The translations under genes and the position numbers were made by a program. From the NCBI GenBank assembly GCA_019633425.1, contig WSUB01000148.1:34693-98692 (forward strand): DNA of 64,000 nucleotides. Reading direction: 5' to 3'. How positions within the stretch are numbered: the stretch's first letter is position 1; the number at the start of each line of letters is the position of its first letter. The DNA comes from Tulasnella sp. 424. Taxonomy: Eukaryota > Basidiomycota > Agaricomycetes > Cantharellales > Tulasnellaceae. This document shows, piece by piece, positions 11,953-26,600 of the stretch. Under the pieces are notes generated by a model. That model was not told the origin of the DNA and did no database searches. It saw only the letters and a list, made by a program, of their open reading frames with translations.

Positions 11953-13772
11953 ATGATTCAGCCTTCTGCGCTCGGAGATTCACAAACAACCCAAACACGC
12001 TCCCCGCCCAGCACATTTGGCACCTTGCCTTATGATGTAATCATCCATATCGTCCAATGTGGAGGAGTTGATGCAGCTGATGCCATTGCCTTGCGTCAAG
12101 TTCGTAGACGCGAACTTCACCCAATTTGGAGTCCAACTGATTGAGTCTCTTTTCATACGGGTAGACATGCAGCTCGCTCCTTCGCGTGACCAGCACTCTA
12201 GCCTTTTGGCTAGCCATTTCTCGCAATATGCTCAAGCAAGGCAATGCTTTGCCAACTCCCGCCTTTCAGAGCCCCAATTCTTTACGACCCGAGGACTTTG
12301 TGAAATCCGCTCTGAGTCGAATAAAAACCGAGCAAAACTTCAAATCCTTTTCCCCAAAGTTTCGTCAGAAATCCTTAATGGTCGCTGCTGATATTATCGA
12401 CTTTATCCTCCTTCCCGGAGGCAGGTATGCTTTGACAATTGAAGGGGTTGGAGAAGTCAGCATCGTAGACTTGAAAGCGAGTCCATCGGGAGAACAACAG
12501 CGAGATATGGTTGGACGCTCTTTAGCGCGCTATCCCCTTCCTGGCGAGGCGCTATCCTCCAATTTCCAGCTCTGCGGTGACGATGAAAAAACCCTCATTC
12601 TTTGTGCCGTTTCAGAAACCAGGTGAGAACGCTTGTCGACCTGGATTACTTCGGTCAAATTGAACTCACTCTTCGTCCCAGTGGAGGCCTGGTTATTGAT
12701 GTGCTCCAGTTGACGTTTGTCGATACCTCTGGGGGTATTGAAGCATCCTCTCCTCATCTGATTTACCGAACCCTGCCAATATTCGACCTTTACGTTCCTG
12801 CGGTGGAATTACGCGATAGTTCGGCGGCAGGTCTGGCTGCCATAATGGTGGAGGACAACTTCGATCACCTCTTTATGGTATTCGTGGACTACAGGCGTGG
12901 CATAACATTAGAAGTAAACACTAGCCTACGTCCGTCAGAGGTATGCGGCACTCGGTTCCTCGCCCTCCGGACACACTCAAATCTTGCTTTAAAAGCCGTA
13001 CGACATGTACCTTCATAACGGGGACTGCATCATTTTTGGCGATCGGGAGACGCAAACCATTCTGCACGCCTACTTTGATGTTGCGACCCTCATGACCGAA
13101 AACAAAGGCAGGATCAACCTTCCACCTCACTGTACAAGAACAATAGACACCGGGTCAATCGCAAGCTTTGAGACGTCGGTTACCAACGTCCCCGACCCCG
13201 CCTGGCATCCCGTGAGGCCGTGGAACACTCCGGCTCCTCGAACGGGGGGATTGGTTCCTCTCCTAGCGACATCAGCGGAAATTACGCCCATGCCGGGGAA
13301 CGACGAGCAGAGAGCACGCGTCCCACCGCGACTGATAGCTCACTGGGTTGACCCGGATGACGTATCCAGATTCCTCCGGGCGGAACAACTGGACATGTTT
13401 CAAGGGCACCACCGAACCTGCTTGTCCTGGCCCGAAGAGAGAAGTCTTTCGTCGCACCGCGGTGAGACCCTTTTCGTCCCGACAAGAAACGCGAGGAACA
13501 TGCTATGGGTACATGAGCCAGCCGATGGGGGCGGGGCAGCAAAGCTCTCCCTCATCCCTCTCCCTCCTGTAGGCCAACATGCGAGCGCAGAGGCGGTTAG
13601 GGAGGGCTCGCGAGATCTAGAGTTACTCCCTGAGGTGGATTTGAAGCGTGTAGCGTTTGTTAAGTTTTGTGACGAGACGGGGCTTTTAGTGGTTGGAATG
13701 CAGCCCACGCTCATCAACCCGTCGGTGGAAGAGGGTCCTACCTTACAGAAGATACACTTGTTTTGGTATTAA
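11953..13772 (+). CDS. F-box protein, local family member B
   Basis: Exons 11953-12099, 12165-12622, 12682-12940 and 12996-13772 give 546 aa. The F-box is TFGTLPYDVIIHIVQCGG. Exon 2 has LPGGRYALTIEGVGEVSIVDL, aligned with the WD-like strand of member A. Exon 3 carries LFMVFVDYRRGI. Exon 4 starts PYDMYLHNGDCIIF and holds RPWNTPAPRTGGLVP, HWVDPDDVSRFL, MLWVHEP, VKFCDETGLLVVG and the terminal IHLFWY. Intron phases are 0, 2, 0. The likely role is an SCF substrate adaptor, by the F-box alone. It runs tail-to-tail with paralog C: the two stop codons are 32 bp apart. The ATG at 11953 is the first in the F-box frame. Confidence 0.82.
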
Positions 13773-13804
13773 TTACAATTCGTCCATACAATTAGGTGAC
13801 TGTT

Positions 13805-15566
13805 CTAGTACCAGAAAAGATGAACTTCCTGCTCCATGGCAATGCCCGCAAAATCACGCCGGTTTAGTCCAACCGCTAGCAAACCGAACTCGTCGCAAAA
13901 CTTGACAAATGTAGCCGTAGAAAGGTCCAAAGGAACGTCCAAATTTCTGCAGCTCGCCTTGATATCCTCTGGAGACATCCATTCGCCGGGAGAAGGAAGC
14001 TTGATCATTGTTAATCGAGTCCTAGTATCACTGTCGTCTCCATTGCCGGGACCTGGCTCGTTAACCCAGACCATGTGCTTCCAACAAGTGCTTGGAGAGA
14101 AGAGGATTCCATTGTGCGAGACCCGGGTTTGACGGTCAGGGAAGGTGACGAATGTCCGGCGGTCGAATGGACATGGACGATCAGAATGAGTTTTCAACCA
14201 CCTAACCACCTGAGGAGGATCGAGCCACTGAGCGAGCAACATTGGATGGTTAACGATAGCGTCCTGGATTAATCCGTCTCGTTCGTCCGAGGTCGATAAC
14301 AGGAGGAATTGATTTGAAGTCCATCGGCTAGGGGTGTTCCAAGGGCGACTCGGCACCCAGCTTACTTCCGTTCCATTACGATTAAACGGAACAGAGGTAG
14401 TCGGGGTGTCGGAAAATGTGATGGTCTTTGAAAAATGGGGTGGTTGCTCCAAACTTCCTTTGTTGAGACCAATGATTTCCATAACGTTAAGATAGGCATG
14501 AATTATCGTTTGTCGCGTTCCGGCGCTACAAATTATGCAGTGGCCATCTGCAAGGTACATATCGTAAGCCTCCTTGAGGATGGAATAAGCCATCGTCAGT
14601 GCCCTGTACCGCGTTTGAACCAAGAGACCTACAATGCTTCCGTCGAGACCTGTCATAATGCGCAGCACAATATTCTTGGTGTGATCGATCAGAACTAAGT
14701 GGAGGGGTTCATGGATGGATGGTTCTTCCAAAAGTGCGGTTACGTCTCCTAGGACCTCCACGGCGAGTATGCGGGATGCGGGGCGACCCGGGAGTTGAAG
14801 GAGAACACTTGTGGTCACTGTTTCCGTTTCTTTTCCGGCAACGACAGCAGGGATAAACTTGAAACACACTATATCGAGAGCGTAGCCTTCCCTGATACAG
14901 ATCGTTAAAATGGTTTATTCGCGAAATCGAGATAGCCACTTACTCCGCAGTAAATACAGCACAGACGATAAGACTCCTCTCGTCCTCACCGTACATATGA
15001 TAATTGACCGCCAGAGGCTCTCCATCGACTCGGTATATGGCTTCCAAGGAGCCAGTGAGTGTGTCAACCTTGGTCCCCGTCTCCTCGTATATACTCCGAA
15101 CGGCGACCCCACCACTCTCGTCGCTGACTAAGATGTGTTTACCGCCTGGGAGGATGATGAAGTTGTGAAGACTGAACGCGACGAGAAATGTGTGGCTCCG
15201 AGGGGTCGGTACTGTGGATTGGATGTTTTCTTTCGTCTTTTGGCGTTTGTAAGACAGTTTAATCCAGTCTTCTGTGGTCAGTGTGGCAGGTCGAACGAAG
15301 GCTGGGATAGGCATGGGGTATCCTCGTCGAAGCATGTTTTCAGATACGATTGCCCAAAATGCTGGTGTTTGGGAGATTTCGAAAAGCCATCTGCAGGTCT
15401 AGTTCGCCAAGCACGGGCGCCATCATTCCTCAGCTTGATTCAAAGGCATGAGGTTGAAAGTGCAAACCTGCCGCAGGGAGATGGCATCTGCAACTTCCAA
15501 CTGCCCTGCTTCTATGATCCCAAGGATCAATTCGTATGGAAGGGTTTGAAGTGATACCAGAGTCAT
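13805..15566 (-). CDS. F-box protein, local family member C
   Basis: Predicted exons are complement(13805-14572, 14633-14891, 14944-15398, 15468-15566), giving 526 aa. The F-box is LQTLPYELILGIIEAGQLEV. It shares with B the blocks TCRWLF, PIPAF, LPGGKHILVSDESGGVAV, EAYDMYLADGHCII, SRPWNTPSRWT, AQWLDPPQVVRWL, MVWVNEPG, VKFCDEFGLLAVG and the end VHLFWY. The third intron (14573-14632) is exactly 60 nt with no stop, so it could be read through. I call it an intron because B and D have one at the same place and phase. The start at 15566 is 133 bp from the divergent MCM3 start, so the promoters must be shared or overlapping. Confidence 0.82.
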
Positions 15567-15654
15567 TTCTGGGTGCGTAGCGACTACAGAGCGACGAGGT
15601 GCAGTGACAGTCACATGTGATGCCCTTTGTCACGGGGGCCTGGTCTGTAAAGAA

Positions 15655-15660
15655 ACGCGT
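15655..15660. promoter_or_regulatory. ACGCGT, MCB-type cell-cycle box upstream of MCM3
   Basis: The palindrome ACGCGT lies 39 bp before the MCM3 ATG, in the 133-bp space shared with F-box C. In yeasts this is the MluI cell-cycle box bound by MBF, which drives G1/S genes including MCM genes. Use here is inference from motif and position; one hexamer could be chance. Confidence 0.45.
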
Positions 15661-15699
15661 CCACTCTCTCCCCCTACCTTTCTCCACAACCAATCTCCC

Positions 15700-18522
<2,823 letters not shown>

Positions 18523-18739
18523 ACGTCGAGTGTGCGTGTCATCTGTTGTACGTTCTGTTGTTTTAGTATATGTATGGCATTGGCCTGGTGAGCTATTTTT
18601 AGGCCTAGATACTCTCTCGGTTGCGTTCGTGATAATTTTTCAAACAGGGCTCAAGATTTGGACGTGTGTAAAGAGAGGATGTATATCTGCATGATTCTGC
18701 CTATCGGAGACACGCAAAGTTTGTAGAGCAGTGAAACAA

Positions 18740-19057
18740 TCACCACTTGCGTTTCATCTAATGGATCGAGTCGTGTGAGATCAACGTCAGATATACATAA
18801 ATACGAAGGCTGCTAACCACTCCTTGAACACATTGCTTGAATGCGTCGAACTCTTTGGCGCACATTCCCTTGTTCACTTCTTTGTAATTACCCGCGACAC
18901 ATGCTCCGTACGCTGCAGCCTAGATGCAACGCGACACGTCAGCAACTGAACATTGGCTGACAAGTGTGGGCTGTCTTACTGTTGACGAGCAGGCCGCAGC
19001 TGCTGTCGCTAATTTTCGGACTGGATTGCGGTCGAATGGGATTGACGGCTTAGACAT
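18740..19057 (-). CDS. NDUFAF8-like twin-CX9C complex I assembly factor
   Basis: Predicted exons are complement(18740-18757, 18818-18919, 18980-19057), giving 65 aa. Both introns are 60 nt with CTGAC branch sites. The protein has two CX9C pairs, CSSTAAAYGAC and CAKEFDAFKQC, with AAAYG and C(A)xEF in the order found in human NDUFAF8 (C17orf89), a mitochondrial protein needed to assemble NADH dehydrogenase; in that family the Cys pairs form disulfides after Mia40-dependent import. It ends MKRKW. The last exon has only five codons plus stop and is the least certain part: without that intron, translation would continue 11 codons to TAG. The gene is tail-to-tail with MCM3, 217 bp away. Confidence 0.72.
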
Positions 19058-19956
19058 GCCGATGAAGTCTTGGAGGGTCTGAGAATTTTTGGCAGAAATG
19101 TGTAGGCGGGTTGATTATGTAATAATGTTGAATTACTTTGCCGCGCTGAGATTGTCTCGGCGCCAATGCGTTGCGTGGAAGAATGCCGTGTATAAAGTAA
19201 ATCAATAAAGGGGGGAAAAGCCAAGGCGCCGAACAAGACACTCCATGCATGCCGCGGCCCGAGATGGATAAACTTGTCCCTGACTTGGGACTCGGACGAG
19301 GCCGTGCCGCAAGACACACGACACGCCCCTCGACACGTAGCTATAATTATACATTCACTAACTTGCCGCACCCCCCAATGACGAATAATGTGATAGCCTA
19401 TTATACTGTATAAAATATATACACGATCATCGCTGGCAGCCCATATCTGATGCCGATGTGGCTGGGGGCGGCGATGAGATGGGCGACTTGGGGGCATATC
19501 GGGATGATTTATTTTCGGGGGTGATGCTATAAATGACAAGTGTAGCCAAGAATAACTGACAAGCCATTCAGGGTCCACTCGCTCCTATTTTTACATTCCG
19601 TGGGACTTGGAAACTCGCCGAATATACCCAGACTATTCCCTCGGCATCTCTGCATCCACTTCCACAACTTCAAATCACCTCCGGACGACGTCTAGAGGTT
19701 GCTATTCGATGGCTGGCATGTGTTGGGTGACAAGGTGTGTGATGGTGGTTGGCTGTGAGTGATACCGATGAGAGAAGCGGGTGGGCTTGCGAATGCCGAG
19801 AAGTCTTGGTGCATGACGGCCATCCAAAGGCTTTGACGCAGCAACGCCAAGCCAATCCTGTTTTTATTTTCAGCCCCTCCCCCCACCGCGTTATAAAGAT
19901 TATTCCCTTCCCTCTTCTAACCTCACTCCTCTTCTTCTCCCTCTTCTTCTCCCTCA
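19058..19956. other. intergenic between two divergent genes
   Basis: About 900 bp without a supported gene. It is divergent: upstream of the NDUFAF8-like gene on one side and of the gene at 19957 on the other. Just before 19957 there is a long CT-rich leader (19910-19955). Confidence 0.5.
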
Positions 19957-20989
19957 ATGGATCCCTCCGCCGCCTCAACCTCGACCCAGCTCGCTGCTCA
20001 GCAATCCTCATCCACACCATCGTCATCAGCATCCGCCAACATATGGGACTCGGCTTGGAACGCATGCACTCAGGTAAATAACATCGCTATATTTAAACAA
20101 CCCGTTTCGCACAAGTCCCTGACACCAGTCATTACAGACTCCACCCCCCAACCTCACAGAGATCCTCGCTGCCTACGCCCAAAAGGGCGATGGTGACCGC
20201 GATATGCTGCTGGGAATTCTCAAAGCCAAGAGCGCTGAAGATCAGGTCGGTGTTCTCATGACGACCCACAGTATTCCCGAATGCCAAGACTGACAGCTTG
20301 CTTCTTAGCGAATCGCTGCCGTAGCCACCTTGCATCAAACCATCCTTCAACTTCAAGCTGCAGCATTGGCTGCTCCAGCTCTTGCCGCTGCCGGGGCCGC
20401 TGCCGGCGTCTCGCCATCCTTGACCAACGGTCTCTCTACACCAACCCCGACACCACCGGTGCAGTCACCACCGCCCCCGCTCCAGCACGTCCATCACCAC
20501 CACCGTCCATCAAGGGATTATCCACCGCCACATCATCACACAACTCGCCCGGAATCACCTCCAGGAGCTGCACGCTCCGTCACCCCGACCGCTTACTCAG
20601 GTTACTATACCGTTACTTCTTCCTCCTCTCATCCTTCACTCCCCCCAATTTCGACGCTCCAGTCAGCTTCATCGGCAAACGCATATAGTGCGGAGGAAGC
20701 CCGTTCTCGGAAGCGGTCTCGTGTCTCCTCGTCGGGCAGTTCATCGTCCTCTCACCGTCGACAATCACCCGAATACCCTTTAAGCCCCTACTCGCAAGGT
20801 TCACGCCGTTCGCCCAACCAGCAGAGCGCTCTACCACCAGTTAGATCTGCACCTTATCCAACGGCCAACGAACGCGAGCAACGACATCCCGGAGGTCGTC
20901 TGGCGGTGGGCTCTCTGTTGGGAGCCGGACAAGAGGAGGATGGCGATGTCAAATACCGACGGATGAGTGCTGAGCGAAGTACGCGGTAG
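19957..20989 (+). CDS. unrecognised Pro/Ser/His-rich protein with one helical segment
   Basis: Exons 19957-20073, 20138-20245 and 20309-20989 give 301 aa. I do not recognise the family. The only ordered-looking part is about residues 27-100: NIWDSAWNACTQ, then LTEILAAYAQKGDGDRDM and AEDQRIAAVATLHQTILQLQ, followed by an Ala-rich helix. The rest is low-complexity: Thr/Pro repeats, HVHHHHRPSRDYPPPHHHTT, a basic RSRKRSRVSSSGSSSSSHR stretch that could be a nuclear localisation signal, and a short C-terminal block GGRLAVGSLLGAGQEEDG. All three exons join in phase 0. A nuclear regulatory role is possible but unsupported beyond composition. Confidence 0.65.
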
Positions 20990-21662
20990 TCCATGTTCGA
21001 TTTGAGATTCGTTTCTTTCGTTTCCCTTTTGGGTTTTTGTTTTGCCTGCTTGCTACATCATTTGCTTTCCATGTATTACCCTCTAGTCATTGTATTCTTG
21101 TACCGTCATGGCAATGTTTAATCGGCAACATTTTTGGTCCAAGATGTGACGTGCCGTGCCGTCAGACATGCCAAGGCAGCTCTTCGGCTTCAACTCGATG
21201 GCCATCGCCTAAATTGGCTGATCCACGGATTGTCCCTGCGCCTAAATTTAGGCCGACAGCGGTGCCTCATTCCGCAGCCTCGGTGAGCATCCCCGACACC
21301 TGCCTCGTGCGCTTGGCGTTCCCATCGAGGAGTCCGGTGCAAAAACCGCCGTCGTCGTACGCAAGCTGAACAAGCAAAGGCCAAGCATTTGTAAGAGGCT
21401 ATTTAGCTCCAAAAGGGGGAATTCTCGGTCGCCAAGATCACTTTGCACCATAGTCGGAGACAGCCAAGTCAAACACTACGTGTACTAGATGAGGTCAGAC
21501 CGGCCAACGGAGGCCGAACCGTCCGGCTCCCATCACGGCATCACTTTTTTATAGCTAATTTCGGGGGTCGGAGGATGCCGCCGGCAATTGAAACTAGCGC
21601 TCGGCCCTCACGTGATACTCCTTCAGGACGGCGTAGTTGGGAAAGCACGTCCCATTGTATAG
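20990..21662. other. intergenic between convergent genes
   Basis: About 670 bp without a supported gene, holding the 3' regions of the gene at 19957 and of F-box D. Reading frames here are short and compositionally poor. Confidence 0.5.
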
Positions 21663-23433
21663 CTAATAGTAAAACAGGTGAACTATTTTCTCTTCGCTCT
21701 CGATCGTTAATGCCAAGAGTCCCCCCTCCTCGCTGAAAACTGCATAACGAATATCCTCCAATGGTAGAAAAAGCTCCAACCTTGTCGAAGACTGCTCAAA
21801 AGTCGTCCTCTGCTCTAGCAAGTCTCCGGTCGGTAGGCGAATGAGGTAGAGCTCCGCCAACTGTCGCCCTCCCTCGGGTTTGCTCCCTATCCACATCATG
21901 TAAAAACCGTACGTACTGCTCTTTAGCATTTCAAGCATGCTCCTAGATACCCAGGTATGATATGGCACCCGGATAAACGACTGGCAATTGCAGCCTGCGC
22001 TCTGAATGCTTCCCTTGGAATGCTCGATCAGTGTTTTTGGGTCAAGCCACTGAGGAAAGAAAATTGGACGCCAATTATCCGCATTTCCACCTTCTGCAAG
22101 ACAATCCTCCGGGATACGCTCAAGCCCTGTGCATTGAAGAGGCACGAGCCCATTCGTTGCATCGCAGGGAACGTTCCAAGGGATAAAAGGAAACCAACTT
22201 CCGTTCTCTGCCAAGCCTGTTGAAACGTCCCACGGCAAGAGTTGCCTACGGTCCGGAGTGAGTCGGCAACTTGCTTGGCGCAGGCGATCTGAGCCCTCTA
22301 GCTTCTCGCCAAAACAGTCGAAGTATGTGTAGAGATGAATGCCGGCGCTTGTCGCGAGGAAGATTACGATATCAGGGCCCCTCATGACAATCTCATAGGC
22401 GTCCTGGGCCATTGCAGTTAGTTAAGAAGGCGTGAATGATGGTCCGCAGCACCATTAACTTACCGCGTCCGTCGGCATTACGATGTCAGTCGGCAGGCGT
22501 TTGACCGCGCCGCAGCGATAGTCAAGGAAGACGATCTCCAACAAATCGTGGGCTCCGCCTTTGTAGTCGTGCACATAGCCGTAGGCCACAACTCCATCTT
22601 CCTGGAACCGAATGCTGAGGTCGTGAAGCGAATTATGCATCAGGTTCGTCAAACCATAGTCGTGAACTAGCACAGCGGGGTTGTCGTTTAGCTCCGCTTC
22701 GTCACCGAACCTGAATGAGAACACGCCAACCCACGGCCCTTCGGAGACGCTGGTTCAACCAAAGTTAAGAAAGAGTCAATTTATCGTATAGTAACCCCTT
22801 ACCTAGACTCAACGATGCCTGCTACAACCACCTCTTTGTTAGGGGACTGTTGTATGTTGTAGTCAACCGTTTGAGGGTTTATTTGTGACTGGTGACTTGC
22901 TAAGAGCTTCGGCAGGCGAGCGTGACAGTCTTCTAATTTGTCGGGGCCCAAGTCCCAGAGCTGAACTTGGCGGTCAATAGTGGTGATGATGGCATGGCGG
23001 CCTCCGCGAAGCAAAACGAAATGTTGAACGTGCATTCCATCTGGCAGGACCAGCTCCTGATATCGGCGAATGACAGGACTCGGTTTCTTGAGGTTCACAG
23101 CCGTGGCGTATGCGGCTTTACAGGCTTTGCGCAACTCGCTCACTGATAGGGAATGGATTTTCTGGAATGGGGGTATTGTGACAATGATTCCCGTCCTTCG
23201 CATTGCTGCCGCAATAACGAGCCAGAATGTCTTGTGATCACAAGCGTCATACAGTCGCTTGCAAGCCTATTATTATTAAGGGTGTGTAAATCGATCTCGA
23301 TTCTGCTGCACTATCGAGTCGTCGATTGGGAACAAACCAAAGTAAAGGCCACAGCTTCTTCAAACCCCAGGCTTCCAACCTCAAAGGTCATCCATACCAG
23401 TTCATCAGGCAAAGATAGTATGGAAACTGCCAT
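21663..23433 (-). CDS. F-box protein, local family member D
   Basis: Predicted exons are complement(21663-22403, 22464-22749, 22803-23266, 23338-23433), giving 528 aa. The F-box is LSLPDELVWMTFEVGSLGFE. Exon 2 starts ACKRLYDAC and has LRGGRHAIITTIDRQVQLWD, the clearest WD-like strand of the family. Exon 4 starts DAYEIVMRGPDIVIF and contains PFIPWNVPCDATNGLVPL, PQWLDPKTLIEH, YMMWIGSKP, LLALTIESEEK and the end VHLFYY. Intron phases 0, 2, 0 match A, B and C. The PRPWNTP and FCDE blocks are more diverged here, making D the outlier of the short members. The GH3 gene ends 172 bp upstream of this start, on the same strand. Confidence 0.82.
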
Positions 23434-23604
23434 GTTTGCAGCCAGAACAAGGATGACCTTGCTGGGGGATATCGAGAGCGTAAGGAACTGTGGGAATTGT
23501 TGCCAATGCTCGAATGCACAGGGACCCTCCACAGAAAACATTGGCCATAAATTAAAGCAAATTCAAGCAACAGGCTACTTATTCCCTCCAATACCTCTCC
23601 CTTC

Positions 23605-26600
23605 TTATACAACAGTAAAGTTGCCTTGCAAGATGACGGCAGAGCTCGATCCAATCTTGACGTCAAATATACCCGGCTCGACCTTGAACTTGTTGGCTGA
23701 GCTCCAAACCTGCAGTTGCTGGATCGGAATGCTGACTGAGACGTCGACAGTTTTGCCCTTGCTATCAAGTGGGAGCATCGTGTTAGAATATATGCCCTGA
23801 AAAGTTGCTTTTGCGTGACTAACGGGATGTTAACTTTCTTGAATCCTTCCAAACTCTGGTTCACCGTGACTACGGATGCAACACGGTCTGTAACGTAAAC
23901 CTGCTCCTGCGTCAGCGAAATGTCCTAGCCACCACATCAGCCAAATGCAACGTACTTGAACAACCTCTTTGCCATCCCTAGATCCTGTGTTGGCTACTGA
24001 AACGGTTACAGTGAGCGTATCAGACGCCTTCAGGCTGGTCTTTGAGAAGCGGAGGTTGGAGTATTTGAATGTGGTGTAGCTGAGGCCGTCTCCGAAGCTC
24101 CAGAGAGGCACAGGAGAGTCCAAGACATACTAAATGAGATAAAAGCAACAGAACATCAGAAAAGGCTGTTGTTAATACTATCGTGATGTCTGAAATTCCC
24201 ACCGCGTGATCGAAGATCAGGGTTCCGTTGTCCAAGATCTGGCCAGGGCCGGGCCAGCCTGGGCGAGAGTTTTTCAGCCAATTGTAGAAAGCAGGGGCCG
24301 TACCAATATTGCGGGGCGCGCTGAGAGGCATCTTGCCTAGAGGAAGTTAGGGATATATTGAGGTGGCGGCAAAACCTGAAGCAGAGAGACTCGCTCATAC
24401 CAGATGGGTTCACATCGCCGAAGATGACTTCAGCCAAAGCGAGTCCTCCCTATTTAACGCGTGAGATGGGCATGTCATACATAGTAGTGCATGTGTTTGC
24501 ACAAACCATTTCACCAGGGTAGAATTGCTGTACGATCGCATCGGCGTTTTCCGCAATCCAAGGTTCGGAGACAGGGCGGCCAGAGATGAAGACCACAATC
24601 GTTGGTTTGCCAGTTTCCTTAATCGTTTGAACAAGTTTAAGAGACGCTCCAACGAGACCGAGGTCGGATACATCGACGTGTTCGCCTAGGATCATCGCGA
24701 TGAGAGACCGAGAGACCACAGAGCAAGGCATAAACTTACCTGTCGTTGCGTTGAGTCCCGCCCTAATAAATGAGACACGTGAACATAGTTCCCGTTGCAT
24801 CCTACATCGGAGCTCAGCTCACCATAATTCTGTCTGATCTCTGGTCCAAGTGCCAACGAAGACAACGGCGGCATCGGAGTTCTTAGCGGCCGTGACAGCG
24901 TCAGGGAAACCACTTTCGTCATTGGACCAAAGCTTGGTGCCTTCGGCGTAATTGATCTTGACGTTTGTGCCAGTCAGAAGCTTCTTGAATCCATCAAGGG
25001 GAGAAATTCCGTTCGCGTCCGCGCCGTGGAAAACATAATCGCTGGAAAGGGGTTAGGCACGTCAATTACTAGTCTTCAAGCGCTACTCTTGCCAATTACT
25101 TGCCCAAACTAGCAAAGGCTCGTCAGAATACGTGAATCAAGATGGTAGCCGATGTACCCACGAGAACTTGGCCAGCGGAGGGGCCGATTACAGCGACACT
25201 CGAGATCGTCTTGCTCAGTGGGAGGGTGTTGCCATCATTTTTTAAAAGAATAATCTGCTCTTCATCCATCTGCTTCAAGAGCTGGAGGGTAGCGGGTGTT
25301 CTAATCTTCGACTTGTAGTCCTTGTAAGGATATGGATCTATCAAGCCAATATCAGGATTATAATTACTTTATTCGAGAAAGAAGGAGGCTTACTTTCAAA
25401 GAGGCCAAGGGAGAACTTTGTACGGAGGATATATTTGACGGTTTGATCGATGAAAGACTGGGAGATAAGCCCTTGTTTGACTTGGTCGACAAGAGTGAGG
25501 TAGGTGTAGGTTCCGCCGCCCATTTCGCCTTGGTATTGCGATACACCAAGCCGTGCCGAGCACTCCCTGCTGTCACATACTTGATGATTATTTTGCAAGA
25601 GGTCGATCTAATGGGAAACATTCGGGTCGTGAACACGGCAGGCTCGGCTGTCGGTGGTAAACCAACCACTTACTGAACTAAATTCGCAAACGCGCGTTTC
25701 GAGAAATTAGTTTAGTAGACCGTCTTAGTAAGGATAAGCTTGAGATTTGTTCCTTACCCGGCATCTGTCCAAAGAAGCAATCAGGTTAAGGTGTGTGAAC
25801 GCTGAAGGGGAACGCACCAGAAACGACCCAATATTTGTAACCCCACTCCTTTCGTAGCTATTGAGGTGGATTAGCATTAATTCAGTTCTTGCATTCAATC
25901 TTCTTGCACGCACAATGTCAACGAGAAGGTCTACAAGATGGAATTTGTGAGCCAAACGGTCAGCCGATAGAACTGGAAACGTCATGCGACTCACGGCTGT
26001 TGCCAGCTGCAGGAACGCCGTCGTATGAAGAATATGCGGTCATGATTGCCAATGATTCAAGACACGCCTGCTTGAATGGAGGAAGATAAAGGGTCCGGAG
26101 CTCTCGTTCTCCGCCAGTCACAGGCGCGACGTTCCTAAATCAACCATTATTCAGGTCCTATAAAATAAAGACATTCTTTTCATACTCACAGACCACCTTG
26201 AGGACTTCCAAATGCAGCGAAATGCTTGCAAGTTGCTGCCATCCTGGCAATTGCGGTTGACGACGTGTTGCGACGAGCACCTGACTGGACGCCTTGAACA
26301 TAAGCGGATGCCATTGCTCCAGTGCTGTAGGGCCACGTCCAGTAAGACACAGAGTCCGCATTAAAGCAGGGTTGCTTACAGGAAAGGGTCTTCGCCGTAT
26401 CCCTCTTCAACACGACCCCATCTCAGCTCTCGTCCGAGATCAAGATCAGGAGCAAACAGCTGGTTAATACCAAAGCCCTCCGCCTCATCCGAAATGGTGG
26501 CCGCAGCCTGCTTCAGGAGATCGGGATTGAATGATGCTGCGAGACCAATCGGAGACGGCCAAATGGTGCCATTATTCTGAGGAAGAAGGTCAGTTTGACG

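Noticed and set aside
23153..23800. Plus-strand frame of about 215 codons
   Set aside because: It is antisense to the end of the GH3 gene and the start of F-box D, both of which have strong protein matches.
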